A DNA stretch of 64,000 nucleotides from Microcoleus vaginatus PCC 9802. Its GTDB lineage: Bacteria > Cyanobacteriota > Cyanobacteriia > Cyanobacteriales > Microcoleaceae. This document shows, piece by piece, positions 27,825 through 36,923 of the stretch. Location of the stretch: positions 5,469,001 to 5,533,000 of the forward strand of contig CP031740.1 of the NCBI GenBank assembly GCA_022701275.1. The letters run 5' to 3'. The notes under the pieces are model-generated. The model made no database searches. It was not told where the DNA came from and was given only the letters and a program-made list of their open reading frames with translations. The number at the start of each line of letters is the position of its first letter. Position 1 is the first letter of the stretch. The position numbers and the translations under genes were made by a program.

Positions 27825-28808
27825 TCACGAATCCTTGACGCTTGGTGGGTGGGAATTATTAACCGCTGATAGTGTATACGGAGATTCCGGTTCGGGATAT
27901 AGCTTAGAATATTTGCTATCGTAATGCCTGACCTCAAAATAGTTTAAGTTTGACGGGTGAGGCTTATATATGGAGAAACATTCCAAAAGACAAAAAGTTG
28001 CTGCACTCTCTAAAGGCCCGACATTCACTACTTGATTTTTGAAGATGCGACCTGATTTTATCCAGTGTTTCATCTGGCTTTTTGACAAGCAGTAAAATGC
28101 TGAATGAGTATGGCTAGATTCAGCAAATTTTACACTTTCTATCTCTACACTAGATAGCTGATTCCACCATACTGGCGGCTCAATGGTCAAATCAATGTAT
28201 CTCTTGGTTCCTTGATACATTTCAAAACGGTTTGGGTAAAGAATAGCATTCTCATACCCGCTTTGTCGGTTAAAGTTTTCTAATTTTTCTAGAATGAAAG
28301 CATCGTACAAAACAATGTCATCTTCTATGAATAAAAACCAGTCAAATTTTTCTACTCTTTCGACAAATTCTTCCTGAAGTCTAAACTCTACAAACATGGG
28401 GTCGCATTCAGGGCCTTCTTGTATCTGAATGCACTTAAGTTGATATTCAGGTAAGTAGGCTGTAACGTGCCTGTTCGGTAGAGTTTGGATAGTAATAGTC
28501 AGGTCGCAATGAGCAAAACTCGTCAACAGTCCATCTATTGTGTGCCTGAGTCTCTCTATTTTTGCTGCGCCTTTTTCTGGATTGTTAGATTCTTCAACTG
28601 ATGTAATGTGTGCGACAGCGGCAAAGACTTTGGCGCGTTCTTTTTCGGGCTGTTCGTTTTCTTTGAATAAATTTATAATGCGATTTCTTTGATAAAAAAA
28701 CATCAGTTTAGTATACCTCGTGGCTACTCGCGATATTTCTTGTAAGAGAGCCATTTGTAAAAAGATAAAGTGCATTACTTTTCTTCTTGTATTGTGTTCG
28801 GCTGACAT
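27825..28808 (-). CDS. Putative GT-A glycosyltransferase
   Basis: A 327-residue protein; the ATG at 28808 has GGAG 10 bases upstream. After a helical N-terminus (residues 1-50) the sequence shows a GT-A layout: FAAVAHITSVEESNNPEKGAAKIERLRHTIDGLL (fold start), CDLTITIQTLP, and a DxD-type motif in WFLFIEDDIVLYDAF, as expected for metal and nucleotide-sugar binding. The C-terminal part contains SAFYCLSKSQMKHWI and ESAATFCLLECF. It starts 20 bases after the flippase gene, so the two are an operon, probably making and exporting a surface polysaccharide. The sugar is unknown. Confidence 0.78.
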   Translation of the reverse strand: MSAEHNTRRKVMHFIFLQMALLQEISRVATRYTKLMFFYQRNRIINLFKENEQPEKERAKVFAAVAHITSVEESNNPEKGAAKIERLRHTIDGLLTSFAHCDLTITIQTLPNRHVTAYLPEYQLKCIQIQEGPECDPMFVEFRLQEEFVERVEKFDWFLFIEDDIVLYDAFILEKLENFNRQSGYENAILYPNRFEMYQGTKRYIDLTIEPPVWWNQLSSVEIESVKFAESSHTHSAFYCLSKSQMKHWIKSGRIFKNQVVNVGPLESAATFCLLECFSIYKPHPSNLNYFEVRHYDSKYSKLYPEPESPYTLSAVNNSHPPSVKDS

Positions 28809-28828
28809 AGAGACAATCTCCTTTTTGT

Positions 28829-30205
28829 TTACTGAAACAGTTGATTGATTGGAACTAAATCCATCGGTGATATTTTATCGATCGGCAGACCCAAACCAAA
28901 AGCGACTCTACACCAAAGTAGAGTTGCCAGCACCCCTACAAACAGCCCTGTTAATTGAATATCCTGCCAAAAACAAGTTAGTCCTTCTTTCCACAAACCG
29001 TAGTTAGTTACTGCATAGGTAGGAAGGTCGCCGAGAGCTACAGCAATCACGGCACCTAAATTACCTTTTAAGTGGTATCCCAGCGGTATACTTATACATA
29101 GATTCACAAAAGTCAGCAGATTGCCCATAGCTGGGTACTGAGACTTTCCTACGGCTAGCAGACAAGAACCCATCATATTGTGCAGCGTGGTGTGCCAGAT
29201 ACCTAACGCCAAGATTGGCATCATCCAAGATGCAGCCTCATACTCTTTCCGATACAGTATTAAAATTAACTGATCTCCAAAGCTCACAAAAATTGCTAAA
29301 CCTACGGCTAATGGTATTAGAATTAGCTTGCGGTTGTTGAGTATCTTGGCGCGCAACTCCTCCCGCGGCAAATCGGCCAGCATAGAAATTGAGGGAAAAA
29401 TCACCCGGCCACTAATTGCGATGATGACTTGGCGTGGCATATCCCCCAGGGTAAAAGCGATTCCGTAAATGCCCAACATTGTTAAAGTAAATATTTTCCC
29501 GAGGATGAGTCTATCGGCTTGAGAACACAAGAAAAACAAAGCCGTAGACACAAAGATCCATTTGCCATAAGAAAATATTTCTTTAGCTGCTTCTTTATCC
29601 CAAGCAAAGCGGTTTGACTTGCCGGGAATCAAAAAATGGCTCCATACTAGCTCCATTAAAGCTGCAGTAAAGCCGGCGACGAGGATCGCCCAGATGCTGC
29701 GATCGAACCAGGCCCAGACAATCATCACTGTTGTAGAAACAATCTGTATGCCCAACTCAAAAATTACTACTTTCTTCACTGCCATTTTGCGTTCTAGGCT
29801 GGCTGTGGCAGTGGATTTAAACCCTCCTATTACGGAATTTATACCTATTATTGGAATCAACCACCGAAGACGGGGATCTTCATAAAAACTAGCAACGGGC
29901 TGGGCAATTATAATCAAACAAATGAAAATGAACAAGCTGCGAATAACTTGCAGTGTCCAAGCGGTGTTGAGAAATTGAGGATCTTCCCCGCGCTTATTCT
30001 GGATTATGCTTGGGGCCAGACCTATGTCTGAGAATAAGTTAATCCCTGTGATGAAAACGTAGGCTAGACCTACCAGACCAAATAATTCGGGCAAAAGCAG
30101 ACGCGTCAGGATTAAGTTACTGCCAAATCGGATAATTTGACTGCTTCCATAGCTGGCGATCGTCCAGGCAGCACCTTTGATAGCTAATTTTTTTTCTGAT
30201 GACAT
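28829..30205 (-). CDS. Polysaccharide flippase (Wzx/MOP family)
   Basis: A 458-residue membrane protein with about 12-14 hydrophobic helices. The N-terminus KKLAIKGAAWTIASYGSSQIIRFGSNLILTRLLLPELFGLVGLA is typical of MOP-superfamily lipopolysaccharide/oligosaccharide flippases, which move undecaprenyl-linked glycans across the cytoplasmic membrane. FSDIGLAPSIIQ and the GIAFTLGDMPRQVIIAISGRVIFPSIS segment agree. It precedes a glycosyltransferase by 20 bases. The length is normal for the family (430-500). Confidence 0.92.
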   Translation of the reverse strand: MSSEKKLAIKGAAWTIASYGSSQIIRFGSNLILTRLLLPELFGLVGLAYVFITGINLFSDIGLAPSIIQNKRGEDPQFLNTAWTLQVIRSLFIFICLIIIAQPVASFYEDPRLRWLIPIIGINSVIGGFKSTATASLERKMAVKKVVIFELGIQIVSTTVMIVWAWFDRSIWAILVAGFTAALMELVWSHFLIPGKSNRFAWDKEAAKEIFSYGKWIFVSTALFFLCSQADRLILGKIFTLTMLGIYGIAFTLGDMPRQVIIAISGRVIFPSISMLADLPREELRAKILNNRKLILIPLAVGLAIFVSFGDQLILILYRKEYEAASWMMPILALGIWHTTLHNMMGSCLLAVGKSQYPAMGNLLTFVNLCISIPLGYHLKGNLGAVIAVALGDLPTYAVTNYGLWKEGLTCFWQDIQLTGLFVGVLATLLWCRVAFGLGLPIDKISPMDLVPINQLFQ

Positions 30206-30387
30206 ATACTCAGAATTTATTTCCTAATTACGAGTGTAGTTGCTGAACTTGTTATTTGCAACTCCTACAGGATGCTGCTGCCACTTTTATTGCTGACTTT
30301 ACCATATCTTCATCTGTATACGGATGTTGGATCTGGACTGTCCATCTCGCAATAAAGGTAAATTTTAATCTGATACTTACTCCACAT

Positions 30388-31176
30388 CTAATAATCATAA
30401 GGATTTTTTGGTTCAGGAATTGGTTTGAGGGAGGATGCTTGAATGATTAATTTGCGCTTGCCTTGAAGTTCTTCTACGATCGTTTCTCCTTCTATTTCTA
30501 GCCAACTGTCTGGGGCAAAGGTGGTGCGGCTTTGACCGATAAGTAATTTTACTGGCAACCCGATCGGATAGGCGTCTGCCGCGCAGCAGGTAATGATAAA
30601 ACGCCCGATCCACATATATTGTTCTGCTAGGTTAGGGGGATGAATTACAAACCCTTGAACTTTGACTTTTTGACCTCTGTATGTATCCGGTTCGGGGTTG
30701 AAATTTAACAGCCGCACCCATTCGACGAGCGATCGCAGTTCGGGTTTTGTAGTATTGCGAAATTCTTGGGGTTGCAGTCTGGTGATTGGCAGGGATTCGG
30801 TGAGGCCTCGTTCTAATGCTGTCTGGCTGGTAAAAGTGCGTGGCGTTGTTAGTAAACCTATTAATGCGACGCTCAACATTAAGGTGCTGCCGATGCTGGG
30901 GGGAAACAAAGTCACGTGTTCAACTTCTGTAATTCTGAGAGAGTTATTTGCTGGTGATGTCCGCGATTGCTTTGTGGTGCGATCGAGTTTTAAGAGTTCC
31001 CAAGTTTTTAAACCCCCAATAACCATTAAGCCGATTCCTCCAGCTAAAGTCAAGCCAAAGTAATGGGGGTGAATGAGAATGCTTAATTTGCCGGTGATCC
31101 AATATTTAAGAAGCAGTATTCCCCACGCTAAGATAGCTAGGGCGTCCAGCCAGGGGCTAATTTTTTTAAGATTCAT
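30388..31176 (-). CDS. TIGR03943-type permease partner protein
   Basis: A 262-residue protein. Two or three hydrophobic helices lie in the N-terminal 120 residues (LDALAILAWGILLLKYW, YFGLTLAGGIGLMVIGGL, LMLSVALIGLLTTP). The C-terminal domain is soluble, with VKVQGFVIHPPNLAEQYMWIGRFIITCCAADAYPIGLPV and a beta-rich end. This is the YcgQ/TIGR03943 family, which pairs with YraQ/YcgR (DUF318) permeases; the permease gene lies 186 bases upstream on the same strand. The CCAADA motif is a conserved family signature. The transported species is unknown; metal or anion export has been proposed for relatives. Confidence 0.88.
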   Translation of the reverse strand: MNLKKISPWLDALAILAWGILLLKYWITGKLSILIHPHYFGLTLAGGIGLMVIGGLKTWELLKLDRTTKQSRTSPANNSLRITEVEHVTLFPPSIGSTLMLSVALIGLLTTPRTFTSQTALERGLTESLPITRLQPQEFRNTTKPELRSLVEWVRLLNFNPEPDTYRGQKVKVQGFVIHPPNLAEQYMWIGRFIITCCAADAYPIGLPVKLLIGQSRTTFAPDSWLEIEGETIVEELQGKRKLIIQASSLKPIPEPKNPYDY

Positions 31177-31362
31177 TTTTTAAGAGTCATTGAGAATTGG
31201 AAACTAGAACGTGGCAGTAAGGAAAAAAGAAGAAAAAGACGAAATAAGGAACAAGGAAGAAGGAAAAAATAGCTATCTGTATATCGATTTCCGTGTCGTG
31301 GCTCCAAATAATTAAAGATCGAAAATCTACAATGGTATTAGTTCTCTGTTCCCGCTAATTTA

Positions 31363-32442
31363 TTAACCTAAATGCAAGTTTACAGCGAGGGTCATTAAAA
31401 AGGTTAACTGAGCTGCCAAGACAATGATGTAAACTACGGCTCGACTTTTAAAAATTGACAGCATTAAACCGATGCCTTTGAGGTCAATCATCGGGCCGAA
31501 AACGAGAAATGCTAACAGCGAACCGCTGGTGAATGTGGAAGCAAAAGACAGGGCAAAAAAGGCATCTACTGTAGAACAAATCGATACGACTGCGCCTAAG
31601 AGCAGCATGGCTAGAATCGAGGAAACGGGGCCTTGGCCGAGGTTGAGAATTAGTTCGCGGGGGGCGCCAACTTGAATGATGGCTGCGATCGCACTTCCGA
31701 TTACCAACACTCCTCCCAATTCGCGCAACTCCTGTACCATAGTATCTAAAAGCAGACGCAGACGCTCTTTAGAAACGCGGTGGAACATCGAGGAACGTTT
31801 CGAGGTTTTTTCTGTTTGGTCTGTTTGTAATGGCTTCCAGTCGTCTTGTAGCAAGGATTCGATCGGCACCGCCCCCCCTGGCTGACCGAGCATAAATGTT
31901 CCCGACTGCAACAGCAGCGGAGTGTTAGCTTGGACGAGTTTTTTTTCGGAAAACTCTGGTTTTGGCAGGGGGATAGCGCGGGCTACAGAGGGTTGCAGCA
32001 GCGGCCGCAAGTCTTTTTGGGCGCTGAACACCCAGCCGATAATTGTGGCTGTGACTAGAGAAAATACCACCCGCAAAACTACAATTTCTGGCTGATCGCG
32101 AAATGCCGTCCAAGTCGCCCAAATTACCACGGGGTTGATGGTGGGGGCCGCAAGCAAAAAGCCGATCGCGGCTGGTGCGGGCACTCCCTGCATCAGTAGC
32201 CTGCGGGCTACGGGCACGTTACCGCACTCGCACACGGGAAACAAAAAGCCGATCGAACTGCCCATCAAAGCCGCCAGCAGCGGGTTTGGCGGGATGCGCG
32301 ATACGAGTTTGCGTTCGTCTACAAACCCCAGCAGCAAACCTGAGAATAAAACTCCCAGCAGCAGAAAAGGTATTGCCTCTACTAACAAGCTGAGAAAAAG
32401 GGTAAAAGCATTGTTTAACTGATTCGTGAGGGCGGGTTGCAT
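31363..32442 (-). CDS. YraQ/DUF318-family permease
   Basis: A 359-residue membrane protein with eight or so helices. The diagnostic motif GFLFPVCECGNVPVARRLLMQGVPAPAAIGFLLAAPTINPVV is present, and the second half repeats the pattern (VSICSTVDAFFALSFASTFTSGSLLAFLVFGPMIDLKG). A long cytosolic loop (~150-235) separates the halves. Members of this family are permeases of uncertain substrate, usually linked to a TIGR03943 protein as here. Confidence 0.9.
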   Translation of the reverse strand: MQPALTNQLNNAFTLFLSLLVEAIPFLLLGVLFSGLLLGFVDERKLVSRIPPNPLLAALMGSSIGFLFPVCECGNVPVARRLLMQGVPAPAAIGFLLAAPTINPVVIWATWTAFRDQPEIVVLRVVFSLVTATIIGWVFSAQKDLRPLLQPSVARAIPLPKPEFSEKKLVQANTPLLLQSGTFMLGQPGGAVPIESLLQDDWKPLQTDQTEKTSKRSSMFHRVSKERLRLLLDTMVQELRELGGVLVIGSAIAAIIQVGAPRELILNLGQGPVSSILAMLLLGAVVSICSTVDAFFALSFASTFTSGSLLAFLVFGPMIDLKGIGLMLSIFKSRAVVYIIVLAAQLTFLMTLAVNLHLG

Positions 32443-33446
32443 CGAGCACCTACTGGTAAATTGCTATTTAGTTACACGTCTTTGGCAGAACCCCCTGTCG
32501 ATCATACCAAAGCACAGCACTAAGTTAAGATTTAGTTGAAACTTTTTTCCTCCAATCCTCTATCTTATACCCATCATTAAAAGTCGCAGAGCCTGGTAAG
32601 GACACGGCCGTACCGTTTCCCTATAGAGATGGCGTACAATATATATGTGTCCCTACTTTTCACCATTGGTATATGATTAAATTTTAAATTTAATAATGCC
32701 TTTTCTGGGCTGCAATTGGTACAGTTTATAATTTAATCAATGCTAGGTAGTAAATAATTTGGAATGGTTAAAGTTGTTTGAATTACACTCAAATTTTCTG
32801 CCTGATATCTAATTCGGTGGCATGGGAATTGATATTACCCACAGTCATGACACCGCGCCTGGTCGTTTCCCTACAATTAATCGGCGGGCGATGGTTAAAT
32901 ATTTCATCGAAAAAAAGTGATTATGGTGGGGTAGGGAAACGGCAATGCCGTTTCCCCCGGTGTCTTCAGTTTCCAATGCCGTAGCTTGTGGGGCGGGACA
33001 CCATCGCGGTTATTTTGCGACCTAAAACTCAGGGACGCGCACCCACGGGTACATTCGGCCGCGAGGCGGGCGATCGGGCAATTCCGATTTTCCTCTATTG
33101 TGACTTTATTATATTTGGGAAAAATGTAATCTTATTATTAAAAATAGGTTAAGACGAGAACTCCAGGTTAATGAATAATTAAATAGTCGAACCAAGCGTT
33201 AATACCCCTCAAGTCAGTATAAAATAAAGTCAGGTATAGCCAGGGCGCATTTATATCGGTAATACTTAAGATTGCCTCATACTTTAAGTGGTAAAATCCC
33301 ATTTACTACAGTCAGTTTTTTGTGTAATTAAAAAAGCAGTTTGTCAGGATGATCCCGGTCAAAGCACTCAGCAACTTATCTGCTGACCTTTGGTAGCTGA
33401 ATGTCTGCTAGCAAATAGAACCCCAAAAAAGCGTACTGATGAATTT
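32443..33446. other. 1-kb spacer with dispersed repeats
   Basis: No gene is seen. It contains a member of the GACACGGC repeat family (32597-32652) and the first copy of a ~145-bp repeat with inverted ends (32815-32960). The final ~250 bases before the kinase gene are AT-rich and would hold its promoter, but I cannot pick one out. Confidence 0.65.
32815..32960. repeat. ~145-bp dispersed repeat, copy 1
   Basis: It aligns over its length with 36595-36735, beginning GGTGGCAT and sharing AATTGATATTACCCACA and TTTCCCTACAATTAATCGG. Near its ends are inverted arms TCGTTTCCCTAC (32863-32874) and GTAGGGAAACGGC (32931-32943), one mismatch apart. Confidence 0.85.
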
Positions 33447-34886
33447 ATGTTGAATACCTCCTGCGTAGAAAGACCAGTCCCACCCATCTCCGAGGCTGAC
33501 CTAGGAGAACTTTGTTTAGACTCTACTCTCAAAGAATTGTCGCTTTACGATTTTCAGGTAGAAGCTACGGATTGGGGAATGCGAATTTCTCAGATGTTAG
33601 AAGCTAATCCGCTGTTACCGGGAGTCATTGTGACCCATCAAGGTGAATTTGCGGGTATGATTTCCCGGCGGAGATTTTTAGAATTTATCAGCCGTCCTTT
33701 TGGGCGAGAATTATTTTTAAAGCGACCTGTGAGGGCTTTGTACCGCTTTGCCGAAACTGAGAGTTTAATTTTTCCCAGCAATACTTTAATCGTGGATGCA
33801 GCAAGGAAGTCGCTGTTGCGATCGAAAGAACTGCTTTACGAACCTATTGTAGTTCAAGTGTCGCCTCAAACTTATAGTTTGCTAGATGTACACGAACTGT
33901 TAGTAGCCCAATCCAACATTCACGAACTAGCGACAAAATTGCTGAGGCAGCAAACTCAATCTCAACTAATTCAAACCGAAAAACTAGCCAGTTTGGGGCA
34001 GATGGTAGCTGGAGTCGCCCACGAAATTAGAAATCCCGTCACCTGCATCAGCGGAAATCTAGGCTTTTTGTCCAACTATTCGACAGACATCATGGACTTG
34101 CTGTCTGCTTACGAACACATTGTCGGTGAAAACGAAAAAATTAACCAACTCAAAAAACACATAGAATTTGATTTTTTGCAAGAAGATTGGGTGGAAATTC
34201 TCAAAAGCATGAAAGTTTCATCACAGAGGCTGACCGAACTCGTTACCAGCCTCCATACCTTTTCTCACATGGACGAAACCCACTTGAAACAAGCTAACAT
34301 CCATGAATGTATTGACAGTACGCTGCTAATTATGAAAAACCGTCTCAAGTACGGAATTGAAGTAGTTAAAAGCTATGGTGATTTGCCTTTAGTCAAGTGT
34401 TACTCGGGTCAGTTGAGCCAGGTATTTATGAATATCGTCAGCAATGCGATCGACGCTTTGGAAGAGGTAAAAGAAGAAAAAGATTTTGTGCCTTCGATTA
34501 CTATTGAAACCGAGGTAATAGACAGTTCTGACGGAGACTGCGTGAATTCAGAATTAATTCAAAATTATGTTATGGGCGATCGACAAAATTCAAAACAGCT
34601 ATCCTGCACCACCCAAAACGCCGGTTTCAGCCCAGAAACAGGCGAAAAAAATCCAAATAACGCTTGGATAGCCATCAGAATTGCCGATAACGGGCCGGGA
34701 ATTCCGCCAGAAATTCAGCGGCGGATTTTTGAGACATTTTTTACTACTAAACCTGCCGGCAAAGGTACCGGTTTGGGATTGGCAATTACCCATCAAATTG
34801 TTACGGAAAAGCATAAAGGCAAGTTGAATTTGCATTCAACCCCCGGTACGGGTACGGAATTTGAAATTTTGTTGCCATTGATTTGA
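33447..34886 (+). CDS. Soluble histidine kinase with N-terminal CBS-like domain, third paralogue
   Basis: A 479-residue protein taken from ATG 33447 (MLNTSCVERP); an upstream in-frame TTG at 33390 is possible but lacks a ribosome site. CBS-like pair: LPGVIVTHQGEFAGMISRRRFLEFI and YEPIVVQVSPQTYSLLDVHELLVAQS. The HisKA helix has the His in LGQMVAGVAHEIRNPVTCISG. HATPase has the N box (QVFMNIVSNAIDALEE), G1 (IADNGPGIPP), F ([11 protein letters not shown]) and G2 (GTGLGLAI). An extra ~45-residue hydrophilic insertion sits inside the ATPase domain between the N and G1 boxes. It is more like the kinase at 22864 than the degraded one at 21378. No partner regulator is adjacent. Confidence 0.92.
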   Translation: MLNTSCVERPVPPISEADLGELCLDSTLKELSLYDFQVEATDWGMRISQMLEANPLLPGVIVTHQGEFAGMISRRRFLEFISRPFGRELFLKRPVRALYRFAETESLIFPSNTLIVDAARKSLLRSKELLYEPIVVQVSPQTYSLLDVHELLVAQSNIHELATKLLRQQTQSQLIQTEKLASLGQMVAGVAHEIRNPVTCISGNLGFLSNYSTDIMDLLSAYEHIVGENEKINQLKKHIEFDFLQEDWVEILKSMKVSSQRLTELVTSLHTFSHMDETHLKQANIHECIDSTLLIMKNRLKYGIEVVKSYGDLPLVKCYSGQLSQVFMNIVSNAIDALEEVKEEKDFVPSITIETEVIDSSDGDCVNSELIQNYVMGDRQNSKQLSCTTQNAGFSPETGEKNPNNAWIAIRIADNGPGIPPEIQRRIFETFFTTKPAGKGTGLGLAITHQIVTEKHKGKLNLHSTPGTGTEFEILLPLI

Positions 34887-34994
34887 AGGGCAGGGGGACT
34901 GGTCGATATGGATTTACCGCCCAAGCGGGGGCGGGTTTATTAGACGAGCAATTTTAGGCGGAGATTGTTTGTAAAACCCCCCCCTATTAATCGG

Positions 34995-36134
34995 TTACGC
35001 TCGAAGCTGAACTGGCATCACCAAGAATGTAGCATTGACTCCACCCAAAGGCTGGAAAATTACGGGGGCTAAAGCACCGTTTAATTGCAGTTGAATTTCT
35101 GGGGATTGAGCCGTTTTTAAGATATCAATCAGATATTTCACGTTGAAAGCAATATCTATACTGTCTCCAGAAATTTGTGCGGGCATTGACTCTTTGCCAC
35201 AGCCGACATCTTTAGCATCTACAGACAAAGTAATTTCCTGATTCTCCTCATCGATGCTGCATTTGAGAATATTATTTTTTTGGTCTGCAAACACTGCAAT
35301 TCTTTCTACTGCTGCTAAGAACGATCGCCTTTCTAAGGTAATTTGCCGCTCAAAGGAGGGCGGAATCAACTGGCGATATGCGGGATACTGCCCTTCCAAG
35401 GTGCGGGTTGTCAGCCGCTGGTCTGCCCATTCAAACACTACTTGACCGTGTTCAAAATGCAGGGTGACAGGTTCAGTCCACTGCCGCATCACCAGCATTC
35501 TTTCTACTTCCCGCAATGCTTTAGCGGGGACTGTCACCTCAAATTCTTCTTGCGTTTCTTCGCCTTCAGCTTTTTCATTTGCAGTTTGAACTACTGCCAA
35601 TCTGTGGCCGTCTGTAGCTGCAAATTCCAGGCAATCTTGCAATACCTTTAAATGCACGCCTGCAAGTACCTGTTTTGCCTCGTCGGGGCTAGTAGCAAAT
35701 AAAGTTCCTTTGAGTCCTTCTATCAAGGCTTCCGGCGGCAATTTGAGGATTGTTCCGGCTTCGATTGCGGGCAATTCTGGGAATTCTTCCGGGCCCATGC
35801 CTCTAACTTGATAGCTGCCAGAACTGCAAGTGAGATATGCTACGGTGTCCCCCGCTTCGTCTTCTAAAGTAATCTCTCCATCTGGGAGTCTCGAAACAAT
35901 ATCGTTAAGTAATTTTGCGGGTATGGTAAAACTGCCGCCGCCAGTCACTTCTGCTGCGAAGCTGGTACGGATGCCCAAACTGAGATCGAAAGCTGTCAAG
36001 CTAACCCGCTGATTTTCCTCATCCGCTACTAAGAGCACGTTGGCTAGTACCGGATGTGTCGGGCGGGAGGGAACGGCCCGACTTACCAACGAGAGGTTGG
36101 CGTTGAGGTCACTTTGGGTGCAAACCAATTTCAT
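34995..36134 (-). CDS. dnaN: DNA polymerase III beta subunit (sliding clamp)
   Basis: A 379-residue ring-forming processivity factor of the replicative polymerase. The start is set at ATG 36134 (MKLVCTQSDLNANLSLVSRAVPSRPTHPVLANVLL), the normal beginning of DnaN; a longer frame from TTG adds 13 atypical residues. Three clamp domains are present in order, with internal landmarks GSFTIPAKLLNDIVSRLPDGEI, LAVVQTANEK and VIFQPLGGVNATFLVMPVQLRA at the C-terminus. It lies downstream of dnaA in the same direction, with the DnaA-box cluster between them, the classical dnaA-oriC-dnaN order. Confidence 0.97.
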   Translation of the reverse strand: MKLVCTQSDLNANLSLVSRAVPSRPTHPVLANVLLVADEENQRVSLTAFDLSLGIRTSFAAEVTGGGSFTIPAKLLNDIVSRLPDGEITLEDEAGDTVAYLTCSSGSYQVRGMGPEEFPELPAIEAGTILKLPPEALIEGLKGTLFATSPDEAKQVLAGVHLKVLQDCLEFAATDGHRLAVVQTANEKAEGEETQEEFEVTVPAKALREVERMLVMRQWTEPVTLHFEHGQVVFEWADQRLTTRTLEGQYPAYRQLIPPSFERQITLERRSFLAAVERIAVFADQKNNILKCSIDEENQEITLSVDAKDVGCGKESMPAQISGDSIDIAFNVKYLIDILKTAQSPEIQLQLNGALAPVIFQPLGGVNATFLVMPVQLRA

Positions 36135-36350
36135 GGTAGGAAGGTTAATTAACCGGATTTGAAACAGAAACAAATCGTATCACAGAAAGCCGGCGGGTCA
36201 GTTTTTCTGTGTGTAGGGGTTAATCATGGGCCTAGAAACCCGGTTTCTAGGCAAAATTTTGCCTGTAAAAACGAGAAATCTTCGTAGAAACCGGGTTTCT
36301 GAGGTCAGCGCGCGTGGCGAACTATGTGTGTAGGGTACGCAGGGATCACC

Positions 36351-36580
36351 AGTTTTTTTTAATTTATTCAATTATTTTTGTATCGATCGCCCTGTGGAAA
36401 CTGTGGAAAAAAAAGCTAACTGCTGGCTGGGCATCACCTCTAGGTAATAAATACCTGTGGAAAACTTGTGGAAAAGCTGTTGCGGTCGATCGCCCGCCCA
36501 TTTTTGTGCAAAAACTGTTTCGGGCGATCAAGTAAAGTTTTCCACAAATGGAGGGCAAATTTTCCACAGGTTTTTCCACA
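36351..36580. other. oriC: Probable chromosomal replication origin (oriC)
   Basis: Seven 9-mers match the cyanobacterial DnaA box TTTTCCACA or its complement: TGTGGAAAC 36393-36401; TGTGGAAAA 36402-36410, 36456-36464 and 36467-36475; TTTTCCACA 36538-36546, 36560-36568 and 36572-36580. Four point one way and three the other, around a central spacer. An adjacent AT-rich stretch (36351-36381) could be the unwinding element. The position between dnaA and dnaN supports the call. Confidence 0.85.
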
Positions 36581-36594
36581 GGCAATATCAAATC

Positions 36595-36735
36595 TGGTGG
36601 CATCGAAATTGATATTACCCACACTCGGGACAGGGCGCGGTGCCGTTTCCCTACAATTAATCGGGCGATGGTTACATCTCTCATGGAGTGCTCATGATTA
36701 TTTGGGGGTAGGGAAACGGCATTGCCGTGTCCTAC
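36595..36735. repeat. ~140-bp dispersed repeat, copy 2, beside oriC
   Basis: It is homologous to 32815-32960. The inverted arms GCCGTTTCCCTAC (36642-36654) and GTAGGGAAACGGC (36708-36720) are perfect 13-mers, so the interior can form a long hairpin. Confidence 0.87.
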
Positions 36736-36802
36736 GTTGCCTATCTGTTTATCCGTGTCCGAATCACTGGTTTTGCTTTCCTTCTTCCTTAAAACTCACA
36801 TC

Positions 36803-36909
36803 TTGCACCATTCTCAAGAACGGGCAAGATGCCCGTTCCACAAAGAGTAGATTTTCTTGTGGGGTGGGCATCCTGCCCGCCCATGAAAAGATTATTGAGA
36901 ATGGTGCAA
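36803..36909. repeat. MITE-like element, 107 bp, copy 1
   Basis: Perfect 14-bp terminal inverted repeats TTGCACCATTCTCA (36803-36816) and TGAGAATGGTGCAA (36896-36909) enclose a module with GGGCAAGATGCCCGTTCC. CATC flanks both ends directly and could be a 4-bp target duplication. A related copy, inverted, lies at 45071-45204. Confidence 0.75.
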
Positions 36910-36923
36910 CATCTCAGTTCAAA

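Larger units (their letters stand above)
36135..36923. other. 789-base dnaA-dnaN spacer
   Basis: It holds, in order, an AGAAAC-CCG-GTTTCT hairpin with an inverted partner (36236-36303), an AT-rich run (36351-36381), seven DnaA boxes (36393-36580), copy 2 of the ~140-bp repeat (36595-36735) and a MITE-like element (36803-36909). No gene is seen. Confidence 0.8.

Noticed and set aside
32778..32984. 68-codon open frame
   Set aside because: It runs through the ~145-bp dispersed repeat and has no protein-like composition.
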